DNA of 64,000 bases from Centropus unirufus (lineage: Eukaryota > Chordata > Aves > Cuculiformes > Centropidae): assembly GCA_013397695.1 (NCBI GenBank), contig VYZI01000085.1:2123172-2187171 (forward strand), read 5' to 3'. How positions within the stretch are numbered: the first letter of the stretch is position 1; each line of letters begins with the position of its first letter. A program made the translations under genes and the position numbers. The notes below the pieces were generated by a model, which saw only the letters and a list, made by a program, of their open reading frames with translations, had not been told where the DNA came from and made no database searches. Below, piece by piece: positions 35,471-48,329 of this stretch.

Positions 35471-37224
35471 AACACGCTCAGGAAAAAGAGAAAATCCAAG
35501 CAATCTGTTTGGAGTCGCTCCAGTGTAGGGTTCTTAACACCCTGTACATCGCTGAGGGACTGCCCCATAGGATACATTTGCTTTGTGTTCAGAATAGTAA
35601 CAGGTATTTATTATGTGTCTGTACCAGAGACAAGGACAGACACTGAAGGAAAGCTTCCAAGGACTTCACTGGCTTGGAAATGTGTCCCAGGGCAGCAGAC
35701 AACCGAAGTTGACGCTGACCTTGGCAGCAACAGAAGGCTAATGTTTTCACAAGGATGAGCTAACTGCTCCTGAGCAAACTCTCCAATGTATTGAGGCACA
35801 AATAGGCACTGATTCAAAGTCAGCCACCTATGTCTTCAGCTCCAAACTATTTTCCTCAAGTGGACAGATTTATGGGAGCCAATATGTCACTGGCCACTTG
35901 AATTGGAGTTCTCCTTGCTCTTCCAGCAGCACTGAATATTACTGCTAGCAGACATATGCACACATAGATTGAGTGTATAGAGATTTATACACACGCATAT
36001 GCATTTGTCACATCTGTTGTTACCGAGTCACAGACCAGAGCATCCATGTTCACAGGTCTGTTAGCCTTTCCAGCATCGGCAAGTGCATTTACTCATCGAT
36101 GTGATGCTAAGGGAAGCTCTCAGAGATGAGAGCACACATTTCCTCAGCTCTCTCCACATCCCCCGTTCTCCTTGTGCCTCTGCAACTGCCACAAGAGTCA
36201 TTACCTGATCAGGCTCCCGCTCCCACAAAACTCATTTCCTCCTCTGAACAATCATTCCAGCAAAGAGCAGAAAATACTGTAGGACTAAAGAAAAATGAGA
36301 GTCGGTAAGATGACAAAGATTAGATAGGTTTGTTAAACTAGGAACAAAATCAGGTTTCCTGGTAGGAAAGAGAATGAAGAGGCGCATTTCCAGCCTTAAT
36401 TCCAGCCCCTTCTGGAAAGGCTGTAAAAGGTCTGGAGGAAAATGCCTTCCTCAACAAGCTTTCTCCTGCTTCAGTTGAAATTCTACCAGGCAGCCTGGGA
36501 AGGCTGCTAGAGACACCCGATGCATTAATTTTTATTTTATGTTATAAATAAACAATATTATGAAAGAGAGAAAAATGCAAACTGAAATGTCTGTGTTTAC
36601 AGAGCACATATAAGAATTCGTGGGCAGAAACAGAGAAGCTGTCAAAGCACAGCAGTACAGTTGCAATCCTCTTGCTGTGACACCTTGCTTCAGTTTTTTT
36701 TGAGTGTGACAGCAGGGAAGGAAAAGCAGCACAGGGAGAGAAAACTAACTGGTTATTACAGCTACAGCTCCAATAAAACATTAAATAGAATCCAAATTTG
36801 AGCATCCAAGAATAGTAAATCTCTTCTGTTTCCACATTGGAATAACATTAACATGAGAATAGACCATAACAGCATCAGATAACTCTAAACCTCGTCTCTG
36901 CTGCAGCAGACTGAAAGGGTGGCTCACCTGCTGGTGCTCTCGTTGCCCAGAAATATATTTTTCTTAGTTTTCACTCTAAGCCTCTACCTGGACAATAAAA
37001 ATGGAGCTCAGTAATTCCACTTGTAAAAGATGGCCCGTGACTCCACAGTTTTTTGCTGTGCTTAGTTTAGCTATGAATCTAAAGGAAGGTACTCGCATCT
37101 CGTACTCTGCCTCTCTCTCTTCCTTCAGTGCAGAGAGAGCCTAGTTTCCAAAGAAAAATACCTAAATTGGCTACTGGAGGAACAATAAAATGAGTCCTCG
37201 CTGAAAATATAAATTTATTTATTT
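35471..37224. other. Unique non-coding sequence
   Basis: No repeat or exon was recognised. The frame 35414-35758 (+) begins within the CR1 tail and is not a gene. Confidence 0.5.
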
Positions 37225-37239
37225 AAAGAAAGAAAGAAA
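37225..37239. repeat. (AAAG)n microsatellite
   Basis: Three to four GAAA units following an AT-rich 'tttatttattta' stretch. Confidence 0.85.
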
Positions 37240-37599
37240 TAAGTCCACAACTCACAGTTGTGTTGGCAGCTGACATCTTTGAGTGTAGTACAGCAAGCAC
37301 ATAAATATCCAAAGGCAAAGAAGCAATATGACTCCTGTCTATAAATACACAATATATATTTTACCCCAAATCTATATGCCTGTGCTGAAACTTTTGTGCT
37401 CTAGATATTAAATTTTCCTTTTCACATTTTAAACCTGCTGGAGCAGACCTTTGCTGTTCCCACATGTGACTGCTAAAATCCTCCAAGGATTCTGTGCAGG
37501 AAGATCCAGCTGAAGGTCAGGATCTATCTGGTGTGGGCAGTCAGTAACTGCAGGGTTTGCTTGCCTTTGCTGCAGAAGAATTTACATTTTACAAAATAA

Positions 37600-37690
37600 C
37601 TGTGGGCTGGATCCTCAAAAACATCATATTGACTTTCAAGTCAATGGTACTTGTGGTCTTAAACTACTTAAGAGCTTTCAGAAATCCAGC
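37600..37690. mobile_element. Possible ancient palindromic element relic
   Basis: 'gggctggatcctcaaaaa' is followed by an inverted repeat ATTGACTT / AAGTCAAT (37628-37645, 2-base spacer). The pattern recalls old palindromic interspersed repeats of reptiles with a 'gatcct-caaa' edge and an 'attgac-gtcaat' core. The match is weak and the family cannot be named. Confidence 0.2.
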
Positions 37691-37956
37691 ACAAGTCTGT
37701 AAATCAGATTTGTTCTGTCCAGCCTGCCCAAGAGGCAGTGCTTTCAAGTCTCCCAAGCCCCAGGATCAGTCGCACCACAACTGGTTTCTTTATCCTCCAA
37801 AATTCAGGGGTCACATAAAGTGGAAATCGAATCAAGAAACCCATAACACTCAAAACTGATTGAACTCATGCTTCAGGTATGACGTGACTAATTTAAATGT
37901 GATTACTAGAAGTAAAAATTAGAAGCCGTTCTTTATGAAAAAATTCGCCCCCAAAA

Positions 37957-38105
37957 AGGCTTTCAGGCATTGGCAGAGGCTGCGCAGGGCAGTGGTGGAG
38001 TCACCATCCCTGGGGGGATTTAAAAGATGGTTAAGATGAGGTGCTCAGGGATGGTTTCATAGCGGACAAGTACAGTTGGATTCAATCTCCAAAGATTTCA
38101 TTTCA
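37957..38105 (+). mobile_element. Short CR1 LINE fragment
   Basis: 'ggcagaggctgcgcagggca', 'gtggtggagtcaccatccct', 'ggggggatttaaaagatgg' and 'ggtgctcagggatggttt' are CR1 3' blocks in order. After them the tail is much decayed ('ggattcaatctccaaagatt') and no ATTCTATG units remain. This is an older or partly deleted copy. Confidence 0.85.
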
Positions 38106-39989
38106 ATCTCACATCTTTCAGCTCAAAACTGGGCCTCCTCCTCCTATCCCCACACTCTCTGACCAAGAACCCCTTCTCTAGGGAATTTCTCACAGCAGGG
38201 AATGACCACTGTGCCAGGGACAGGTTGATGCTGGCAGCCTGAAGACAGGGAGCCCCCACCTGCTGAAAAACCCCTGCTGGTCTCCAGATACTGGGAGCAA
38301 ATCTTCTCTTACTGATCTCAGAGTTCAGGAATCCACCCGAGCTGTGTCAGAAATGCATCCAATTTCAATTGGTGTTAAAATCCTGCAGCGCTTTCCATTA
38401 ATTTCCAAGAAGACAAAGGTACAGTCAGAACCCATTCAAAGCTTTGCACTTTTATAGTAATGGAGAAGTAAAACAACTGCAATTCTTCCGACCTTTTGTC
38501 AGTCAGGAATACTGGCCATGAAAGGAGATTGGCAGGATCAGAGAATGCCAGACAAGCTCAGAGACTGCCAAGACAGGCGACTAAATAAATGCCAAATGGA
38601 TGCCCACTGCAGCTCTGCCTTACCCTCCGTTCCCTGAGCGCTTCCTGAGAGCACCACCCATCTCCACACAACTCCTAGCAGAGCACGCCCGGTTAAATCG
38701 TGTGCAGCTCTTGGAAAACACAGGGGCAAAATCCATTACAATAGTGATGCGTCAAAATGCCCTTTTCAAACTGGGCCAAAGGATATAAGATTAAGCATTG
38801 CATCACAATTCCTGTGGCTCCTATCGAACAAAAGAGGGATTGCATTCACTACACGAATTACTGGATTATAAATGGGAACTGATAACTGCAATTATACATG
38901 GCAGAAAACAAGCTTGCAGATACGTCAGTACATTATGGGGCCTTCTTTGTATTTCCATCCCTCCTTTTCCTTGTAATGAAGAAGCTGTTAGTGGCAGATG
39001 GAATTAAGCACGAGCGGCTTTGAATGCTTTTAGTCTGTCACTTGGCTTTACGCTCAAGAGCTGACATGGAAAGTAACTCCTTTCTAATAACTCTACAACG
39101 TATTTCCTGAGTGCTCCACTCTAATCACAACCTGTGGGCACTTCCCAACGAGGGCTGACAGACCTTGGCATCGCAGCGGCCTCAGCTGAGAACGGCATCT
39201 ACAGTGGACCTCATTTCATCAGATCTACTTTTCAGTCTGTATATTTCAGTACATTACCAAAAAACGTGCAAGCCAACACAGCCAAATTTATCGGCCTTCA
39301 GGAAAATAAATAAAATTCCCTGTTGTATTTCACTGCATTTTGACTCTTGCGCACACCTTTCACCTTGTATATTCATCAAACTTTCAACGGCTGCAGGGAT
39401 CTACAGGCTCTGGAAGCAGTTCAGCTGGACCCAAGGATGCAGTTTACAGTGTTTTAACACCCTGACCTCTGCTTTTAGAAATTTATGTGCACCTGCAGCC
39501 ATCTCAGTCCTAGAGGCGTCCCGGTGAGCAGGAATCTGGAACGGAATGATTTGTTTTCTCTCTGAAGTTTCACATTCACGTGCAGCCTCAACCTGGTCTG
39601 CGGGCTGTAAGGCAGGGGGGGTAGTTGTATCAGTGGCCAGGGCTGGTTTGGTGAGCAGGAAAATAAATGCATGGTCTATCACACCAGGTAATGAAATTTC
39701 ACAACATCAAAGATGTCTCAAAATTCCAGAAAGCAACAAGCTATCGGGTTATCTAAGCCATCATCCTCAAAACACTGGGCTGTTCTTGGCGGCATTTTTT
39801 TGAAAACCAACTTGTAAAAGAGCAAAGTGAGGATTTTTTTCAGCACTTCCCTTGCAGCAGAGACAGGAACCTGTATCATCCCTGGCAAAGGGCACAGAAA
39901 TAGCCAAGGTCCTTCACACTGCTTAGATCCAGAGCATGGAGGCAGCTCGGTCAGGAGCACAGGCACCAGGGACGCCCCTGCAATACGGA
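38106..39989. other. Unique non-coding sequence
   Basis: Nothing recognised. The 120-codon frame 39165-39527 (+) faces antisense frames and has no domain. Confidence 0.5.
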
Positions 39990-40174
39990 GACAGAGGATG
40001 GACAACCACATCCTGGGCTGCATCCAGAGCAGCGTGGCCAGCAGGGCGAGGGAGGGGATTCTGCCCCTCTGCTCTGCTCTCGTGACACCCCACCTGGAGT
40101 TCTATGTCCAGTGCTGGAAGCCACAACATGAGAAGGAGATGGAACTGCTGGAACGGGTCCAAATGTTGCGATGA
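39990..40174 (+). pseudogene. CR1 ORF2 C-terminal remnant, dead
   Basis: The frame reads through residues such as 'SSVASRAREGILPLCSALVT', then PHLE and 'ELLERVQ'. These belong to the C-terminal thumb region of CR1 reverse transcriptases. A stop ends it at 40172-40174, where an intact element would continue for some 20-30 codons. The following sequence is in another frame, so the copy is frameshifted. The full CR1 ORF2 protein is close to 1000 residues and only about 55 remain. The frame extends upstream to 39827, but that part is not CR1-like. It cannot support retrotransposition. Confidence 0.75.
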
Positions 40175-40566
40175 AGATGATCCGAGGGTTGGAGCACCTT
40201 GTCTATGAGAACAGGCTGAGAGAGTTGGGGCATTCAGCCTGGAGAAGATTCTAGGGAAACCTTAGAGCAGCTTCCAGTACTGAAAGGGGCACCAGCAAAT
40301 CTGGGGAGGGACAAGGAGTGATAGAAGAAGGGGGAACAGCTTTAAACTGGAAGGGGAAAGGTTTAGATCAGACACTACGAAGAAATTCTTTGCCCTGAGT
40401 GTGGGGAGGCCGTGGGCCTTCCCATCCCTGGAAGTGTTCAAGGCCAGGTTGGATGAGGCTTTGAACAGCCTGATCCATTGTGAGGGGTCCCTACCAATGG
40501 CAGGGGGTAGAACTGGATGGACTTTTAGGTTCCCTTCCAACCCAAGCCATTCCATGATTCCACGAT
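39990..40566 (+). mobile_element. CR1 LINE 3' end including ORF2 C-terminus
   Basis: This is the longest CR1 copy here at about 575 bases. It begins in the reverse-transcriptase reading frame near 'catcctgggctgcatccaga' and runs through 'gtgacaccccacctggagtt', 'ggctgagagagttggggcat', 'cccatccctggaagtgttca' and 'cccttccaacccaagcc' to two decayed ATTCCATG units. The 5' boundary is uncertain by some tens of bases. Confidence 0.95.
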
Positions 40567-42014
40567 GGCACAAGCTGCCCCTGCAGGAACCTAGGGAATG
40601 TTTTTCACTGCATCAGTGAAACATTAGCCAATGGAACTCCAAACATGCTGTATTAATTGTCATTCCATTAGGGGTTTTATAGCTTCAGAGTGGAAAACAA
40701 GGACAGAACAGAAATAGATTCGTATATTGGGACATTAACTCCAGAAAATCCTACAATGTGGCAATTGCAAACCACATGACGAGGCACTACTGACTTTCCA
40801 AGATAATGTTTTTCAATCCCATGCGAAGCAAATAAAACCATCCCGCTTTTTAGAGACTTTCTCTGTACCATAGGAATTGTAAGGTGAGAGTATAAAAGTA
40901 ATTAATTAGAATTTTCAGCCACTTTAGGCTCTTGAGAAAGAAAAAACAGAACCAATTAGAGATGCAGGTGCCTTTCAGGCTACAGCGCCCAATTCCATAA
41001 TTTTAGCTTCAGCACCTTTCAAATCCAGCCTTTACTTTTCTCTTAAGGTGTGGCAGGTGGCCAGTTTGATCAGTACCCGCTTGTGACACTCCTTTGTGCG
41101 TTCACAGCATTGTTCTCTGATACAAATACAGAAGGAATTGCAGCTTAGAAATAAATGAACATTGCACAGCATGGGGAGCTGGTGTCAAAGCAGGCTGAAT
41201 AGGGTTTTATCTAATACTGAAGTCTGTGCTTCCTAAAGCTCCTGGCTCAAGGCATAGTAATTCACCAGCAAATTAACATAAAGTAGACTCAAACCAGACT
41301 TTGAAAATGAGCATTATACGCCTTCCACCACACAGACAAAAGAAATATCTTGCTGTAATATGTGAGATTTTCCAGCTCTGATACCCTGGCGGGAAACAAA
41401 AAAAACCCTCACGTACACGCTGAGCAGTATTAGAGCTCAGCTGCAGCACACCTGAGCGTGAAAGAACAAATACCTTTGGCAGGGGTGGGGGGAGATTGCA
41501 AAGAAAAAGCAGCAGGGTTGACTCAGAGTTGAAAAGATGTGGAGCACTGGTTGAGCAAGTAGGAAATGTGTTGGTGATTCTGCAATGTAAACCCAGCCAA
41601 GAGGAGCGTGGCATGGGTAGAGACACTTGATCGAGGTATCCAGGCTCAGGAAAGCAGTTAATGGATGCCCTGGTTAAGGGAACATGGAGGGCAGAGGAGC
41701 TCAAAATGTTAAGCACTTAAAAACTACGTTAGCAGGAGAAAAGGCAAAATTACCAGTCAAGGGGAAGCAGTACCTTCACAGGAGTTCTGCGGCATGGTGT
41801 TAATACAATTTACACTGCTGCAGACAAATGGTAATCTGGTCTCCTGTCGAAGCCCCTTATGTAGATCTGCTTGCAGAATCCAAGGGTTCACATCAAGTCC
41901 TTGTTCTCTGATCTCAAAGGCAACTCTTGGTTTGGAATATAGTCTCTCCCACAGTGACTTCTTTAAGCCACATTTTTATTCCTCTGCAGCTGCCCCGTTT
42001 AGAAGCTGGGCCAG
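40567..42014. other. Unique non-coding sequence
   Basis: Nothing recognised. The 147-codon frame 41273-41716 (-) has no detectable domain. Confidence 0.5.
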
Positions 42015-42168
42015 TTCATAGAACAACAGAATGCTTTGGGTTAGAAGGGACATTAAAGCTCATCCAGTTCCAACCCCCTGCCATGGGCAGAGACATCTCC
42101 CACTGGATCAGGCTGCTCAAAGCTCCATCCAGCCTGGCCTTGAACACCTCCAGGGCTGGGAAACACCT
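42015..42168 (-). mobile_element. CR1 LINE 3' end, reverse orientation
   Basis: It opens with 'ttcatagaacaacagaatg', then 'ctttgggttagaagggacat', 'catccagttccaaccccctg', 'ccatgggcagagacatctcc' and 'actggatcaggctgctcaaa', ending near 'ccagggctggg'. It is only the last 150 bases of a CR1 and is 5'-truncated. Confidence 0.93.
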
Positions 42169-44550
42169 AGGTTTCTGTGTTCATTGCTGTTAACCAGCAC
42201 CCAGTCATCCATTGCTGGAGTCACACCTGCCCATCTCACACCGCGGCTGCTCTCCAGCCCACCAGACTCCTTCCTCCTCCATCACTTCCAAAAGCTTTAT
42301 TGTCCCAGCATGAAGTTATGTTTCACTCCTAAAAGGGCAACAATAGCAAACCCATGCTATTAATTTTGTAGGTGGTTTTGTGGTCACCGGGGTTTGCAGC
42401 ACCTCACTCCACTCACCACCCACAGGTTTCAGTACACACCTGCGACTGCTGCACACAGCCTTAATCGACCCAAGGAGCAGGCTAAAGCCAGGACTGATCT
42501 GCGAAGAACATCATTAGTAATTGCCATCTGATAATATCCCTTTTTTTATCTGTTGCAATCTTCTCTTTAGATAGTTTCCTGCACACATTACAATCCTTGC
42601 ACCGATTGTTTGTGTCTTCCAACCACATGTGGATGTATCGCTCGATCAGCGAACCGCTCCTTATCTCCCATTCTAGTTTTATTTCCAAGCTGACTCCCAG
42701 GCGTGTTACCTGCCCATAAAATTACAGGAGAGACATTTTAAAATAACCTTTCTCCTTATTTGGTGGTAAAATCTGCAAAACCACTTTCTTGCCCATCCTT
42801 TTCGAGGTGGCTGCTGTTGACAGCGCTTCCACCAACCGGGCCAACCGCATTCTAATTTAAAGTTACTCTGGAATCTCTAATCCCATATTTGAAATTCCTA
42901 TTTCCGGGGACTCTCATCACAACTGGCTTGGCAAGAAACATGTTTATACAGCTCCACTCAGTGCCAACCTAGTCCCACACTCCATCTACAGCTACCTGAA
43001 AACACACACATGGCTGTGCGCTCACCCGCAGTCAAACCATTATTAGTTACAGTGTGCCTTGAACCAATAGCTTTTTCCTGCCAATGTTATAAAATCAGGG
43101 TTTCTTGGAAGATGTTAGACATTAATGGGAAAGTCAAAAATGTTAAACCATTATTTTCTTGTTCTTTCTTCTTCACTTGAATGGAATCTCTTTACAGATT
43201 CTTTTTTGATGAGTAAAACTAAAATAAATAGGTGATTTCTAATCAAGCAGTCTTAACTTCCTCCTTTCAAGCACAAACACCACTATGTAACTGCATTTGA
43301 CATGATTTAACCGCTGCTAAAAAATGTCTCTTGTAGATATCTCACTTTTTTTCCTTTCTTCACACGCCCAGAGCTTCCACTCAGGCTGTTCATTCATTCA
43401 TTACCTCCCTCTCTCCAGTATCACAGCTGAATATAAAAGATATCACATCTTTTCCAAGCTGCTCCATGCATTTCATTTTTCAACCTCTTGATTAATCTCA
43501 ACTCTTATGCTGGAAATAATTGAAAACATCCTTCCCGAACAAGATGAGTTCTAAGTTACAACAAACTAATTCATCCCCAATTTCATGCTTGCCCTTTTCC
43601 TGAAGCTCATATTAAGCTGCCACAACAGCACCTCAGCCTTTCTCGGATTTACAGATCACATCCACACTACTCCAGGTAAAGGTCATTCTACAGGTTTGTG
43701 TCTGGCTCTTTTTTACAGGAGCTTTTGCTCACCGCTGCTCCACTTTACTCTTAAAACCCAAAATCCACAGCCTTGATGTTGTTTCTTTGTCCTGTTTCGC
43801 TTTGCCTCTTTGGCATAATTTTCAAAGCTTTTTGCTGCAGAACTTGATGTCAGAACCACTTTAAGCATCTGTAGGGGTCCTGCAGGAGCAGCAGTAGGGT
43901 CAAGTCTTTTAATCCAAACATTATACCCTCACTATCAGACAACTAAAACATAAAATATTCATGCATGTAGGTAACACCATTAAAGCGTTTACTGCAAATG
44001 TTATGTCCACCTCAAACATGCCCTCTTCTCCAATGACACAAGGGATCAATAGTTGGCTTAATAATCAGCTACAAACTCTACTCCAGGCTATTGGTATGCT
44101 GATTTCTTTCTGCCAGGACATTCAGCCCAGCAGGTACCTCAGCATACACTGAAAATGCTCCTCCAGCCTGTGTCACATTTAATGAAGGCCTTAGAGTGAA
44201 CCCTTGGGAATATCCTGTCCTTTGACAAACATATGGCATCCATGAAAAATGCTATCCTGATTTAAAAAGCTGTCTATGAAGAACTAAGTATTTACCGATC
44301 TGTATAAGGTAACAGAGTCATTTTTCAGTTTGGAAAAGAGTGGACTTAAAATGTCAGTCCATGCACAGGGACGTTACAATGGACACCTTTTCCCCCTGTG
44401 TGAAAGACTTGGGCTGGATTGCAGAGTGTTAAAATCCCAGAGGGAGGAGGTGGTGATGTGGTGTGCTACCCAACCAGGAAATAAACACCCCTCAGTTCAA
44501 CACAAGCATCCTTTTTTTTGTGGTGAACATTCAGAGGAAAATGCAAAGAA
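42169..44550. other. Unique non-coding sequence
   Basis: No repeat or exon was recognised over 2.4 kb. Confidence 0.5.
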
Positions 44551-44610
44551 GAGAATCATAGGATCGCTAGATTGGAGAAGACCTTTGAGATCATCAAGTC
44601 CAACCTGAGT
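44551..44610 (-). mobile_element. Very short CR1 tail
   Basis: 'gagaatcataggatcgctag', 'attggagaagacctttgaga' and 'tcatcaagtccaacc' match the reverse of a CR1 3' end of the subfamily with 'aaggtctttt'-type tails. Only about 60 bases remain. Confidence 0.75.
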
Positions 44611-46150
44611 ATACACTTCAGAGTGTGAACTGACTCCCTTGATTTCAAGAATTAGGTGAGGTTTTTTAGTTGTGTATACTTTCACAAAATACATCTACTA
44701 CATTATGTACTTAAGAGTCGCCTTAGCACAGCACCCTGGCTATATGTTATTATTATAACCACACGGAAGTGCCTCACTCTGTGCATTGAAAAGGAAAAGA
44801 AAGATGGCAAGGAATTTGTTTCCCTGTTTAAACAAAACATTTACTCATACCAAAATAGAGATCTATGGTGTGGCAAAGGTACACGAGCAACTCACTTGCT
44901 AAGAAGATTTATACTTAACATCTAAATGTATGACTGAATGGGGAGCAAAGAAGAAAGGTCATCACTCATTAAGTAAAATGAGGGAGGGAGAATCCATTTG
45001 ATTAAACATTAGCATATAATTTTGATAGGAGTCCCAAACCTCAATGCATTCCAAGAACAACCACAAGTTCTTTGGGGAATAAGTCATGCCTAGGAGATGT
45101 AACGCAGATGCTATCAAAATGGCATAGATCCACTAGCAGGAAGGAAATAACACCAGCTTTGAGAAAAAGGATAGCTTTGACATAAGTCTTTTCCAAAACT
45201 TTGTCCTATTTCACTGAAATGCATCACAAATTCCAGAGGTTGCTCAATATAATTTCTGGGAAGAGAAGCATACAAACACCCAACTAAAGTACAACTGAAT
45301 TAGGAAATACTACTGGTCTCCATCGCTGCAACTGGCCATGCAGGCTTCCTTCTCACTCCGGTGTCCGACCAACCTCAGCAAGGATTCTTTCAGCAAACAC
45401 ATTTCAGTTCACCATTGTCATGACCTGGAGCACATCCAAAGGCAGCGACAGCAGCTCAGCTGAGATCGGGAACATGGGAAAGCACTGTAACCTGGTCACA
45501 TGCCACTCCAAGTCCACTTGAAGAGGCTTTGCTATGACGCAATGCGAAAAATATCTCAAATTCGACTGCTGCCAGGCAGAACTTAATAAAGGAAAATAAC
45601 TTCCCTTACCCAGACCCATTTTCTACATTTTATCTTGTTGGTGACAACAGTCTTAGGTGAAAATATCGTATATAATTGGTATAAATAAATCTCTGATAAG
45701 AAAATCTTGATATTACCACAATATTCCTTTGATTCTTGTCACTGTTGCAAAAGGAGGCTGAATGTAAACCATAATATTTTCACAAAATGTCCAGAAACAA
45801 ATTCAGTCTCAACCTCCATTATTTTACATCTCTGCAATGAGCAAATTCATCCATAGACTTCGGAATCCTGCTTCCTAATAAGAGATTGGGCATTCCAACC
45901 ATCCTCACACGCAACAAGAAATTGTTAGGATTTCTTCATCCACTGTGCTCCAGCTTTCAGATTCATCCAACAAAACAAACAAAAAAATCCATCTAACTAA
46001 ACTACTCCATAAATCCACCCCCATGATTACCTTAATTTAGAGATAAAGAAATAACTGTGCAGCACTTGATATTCACAGATCCAGAGATTAAATGAACTCC
46101 GTGAATAAACACACTGTGGTTTGCTTGCCCACTGCAAGCGAGATTCCTCT
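44611..46150. other. Unique non-coding sequence
   Basis: No recognisable repeat. Short open frames only. Confidence 0.5.
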
Positions 46151-46250
46151 TCTGCTTAAGGTATTGCCAGGGATATCAGCTATCATTAACTGAAGATAAA
46201 TTAATAGGATTACGGGAAGTAATCAATCTTATCATTCCCAGGAGAAGGAA
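46151..46250. promoter_or_regulatory. Candidate conserved element: GGATTA/TAATC and GATA words
   Basis: GATAA (46195-46199), GGATTA (46207-46212), TAATC (46220-46224) and CTTATC (46228-46233) lie within 40 bases. These are OTX/PITX-type and GATA-type words. It is a candidate only, with no conservation evidence available. Confidence 0.17.
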
Positions 46251-46557
46251 CCAGTAACAGAAACGTGTTTCCGTGGTTGCCGCTGATTCAGGATGTTGCC
46301 AATACAATAAAGCAAATTAGAGAAATTGGGCTGATGCTACTGGAAATAAAGCAAGAACACAAGGGAGGGCGATGGGCAAGAGCACTGAGTCACAAATTTC
46401 GTGAAACCACTCAGACAGCAACCCGAAAGCTGAAAATTAAAGCTAGGGAGCTGAAATATAAATGCAGCATTCATTTGATAATCATTGTTAAATAGGGCCC
46501 TATTTGCTCAGCTCCTGGTCCCAATTCCCAAAGCAGTGCTCATTTGTTCCTGCAAAG

Positions 46558-46695
46558 AGTCCCGAGACAAGCAGTGCCAATGGGAACACCACCGCAAGGC
46601 TCTGCGCAAGGCTGTGGGACAGACAGACCACACAGGAACCTCCCGCACACAGCGCAGAAATCGAGGTTTGTTGGAAGGGGAGATGAGAAAAGAGG
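46558..46695 (+). other. Splice-bounded open segment (weak exon candidate)
   Basis: The acceptor 'catttgttcctgcaaag' precedes 46558 and the donor G|GTGAGT follows 46695. The 138 bases between are open in one frame, entering and leaving in phase 1, and would encode 46 residues rich in R, K, Q and E (for example 'HHRKALRKAV'). Several CpG sites occur. The upstream in-frame sequence is also open from 46485. No domain was recognised. Such pseudo-exons occur by chance in long vertebrate DNA, so this is weak. Confidence 0.15.
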
Positions 46696-48329
46696 GTGAG
46701 TGGCAGAAACTCAACTCAGCTTCGTGGATTCACCAGGAATGAAAAGGTGAGAGTGACCCAACAGCAGCGGCACCTCCAGCCTCAAAGTTCAGCAACAGGG
46801 ATTTGCTCCTGATTGGGATTTAACTCTTACTTGGTCACAGACTTATATAAGACATTGCCTTTTCTTTATTATTCTCTATTATTCTTTAATAATTCCTTAT
46901 TATTTTAAGGGGAAAAGGAAACTTGAGAAAATAGCAAGATCCCCTGCAAAAATCAGGATCTGCTCCAGAGGGTGCCCAGAGGGATACAAAAGTTTCCTGC
47001 TGGCGAGTAGACTATGAATTACACTCAGCACCTTGTCCAAATCCGAGGTCTGTGCCTGGAAATAGATCAACTTTATCCTCGCTCCATTGTGCACTGCTTC
47101 AAAGCAGCTCTTATAGATTAAATTATTGCAGAATATCACACCAAATTTCCTTCTGGTATAAAAAATTAATCATATTTCATTTTCCCCTCCTTTACATAAT
47201 TGGTAAGATTTTTCTACAGCAATTAAATTCTCATTTAAATTAATTCCTTCAGAAATTAGAAGCTGGACAGTCTGTGCAAGCTAGAGATTTTTGTTTGAGA
47301 CATTTGATGCAACTGGGACAAAGCCAGAAAATGGATTGCCTTTAACTTTTACGGATTTTTGTCAAAGGGCTTTAAAAGCTTCTCTATATTTCTTTTCATA
47401 TCTGTCATTTATGAAACATTTTTCAAAACCACAGTCATGTGGACACTTCACGTGTTCCAAAAATTCCATTTGCAACATAAAATGACGACTGTGGGCCTGA
47501 GTGAAGATGGAGCTGAATCTCTCCTAAAGTTTTGGAAGGGCATTGCTTCTCATCAGCATTGTTCTAGAAAACAGTACTCTCCAATAACCTTGTTACCATA
47601 CTGAATTTCCTCCTTATTTGGTGGGATTTTACATCAATAATGAAGTCTGCCCCACTACATAATTTGATTCTCTTCAAGTAAATAATTATTTCAATGAATT
47701 ACAAATTATGTCAGAGCACAATGAATAGTTCAGTCACTTGGGAATTACAGCAAGTCACCATCTCTAAAGCTGGTTAATATCCTAAACGCAAAAAAAATGC
47801 TATGTTCATTATAAATCTGCCGTGTTGATGCAAGATTGTCAGTCTAAATGTGGGTCACAACAATTAAAAAAAAGTATTTGTTTGTATATTTGTTGATCTA
47901 TAACAATTTAGTGGGATAATAACTACAGAGAAGAATTTTCCAAAATTTCATAATCCAATAATTGCCAAATTTTTCAATTATTGATCACATATAGCATCTA
48001 CGTGCTGCATAGTACATAGAGCCTACCACTGCCACTCAAATGTCATGAAGAGCATAAAAAAGCAGTGATAAAAACTATTTTCTAACTGACACTGCACAGA
48101 AAGGTACTTTTGAGGAATTCCCTTTGTTCCGCATCACCATTCCTGTACTCATTGCATTTGCTAAAAAAAAAAAAAATATATAGAATGCACAGTAAGGTAA
48201 TATCATAAATACCAGTAATAGAAGTGAAGATCATCCTAAGTCAGGAGTCGTTCGGTAGTCACTGGTTGCTAGGACCAGGAATTCTAAAGATCTGGAGTGT
48301 GAAGGGAAGTCAATCTTTCTGCCTCCTAG
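46696..48329. other. Unique AT-rich non-coding sequence
   Basis: An A14 run is at 48163-48176. Nothing else was recognised. Confidence 0.5.

Noticed and set aside
41273..41716. 147-codon open frame on the - strand
   Set aside because: No domain, no splice context and no promoter. Treated as chance.
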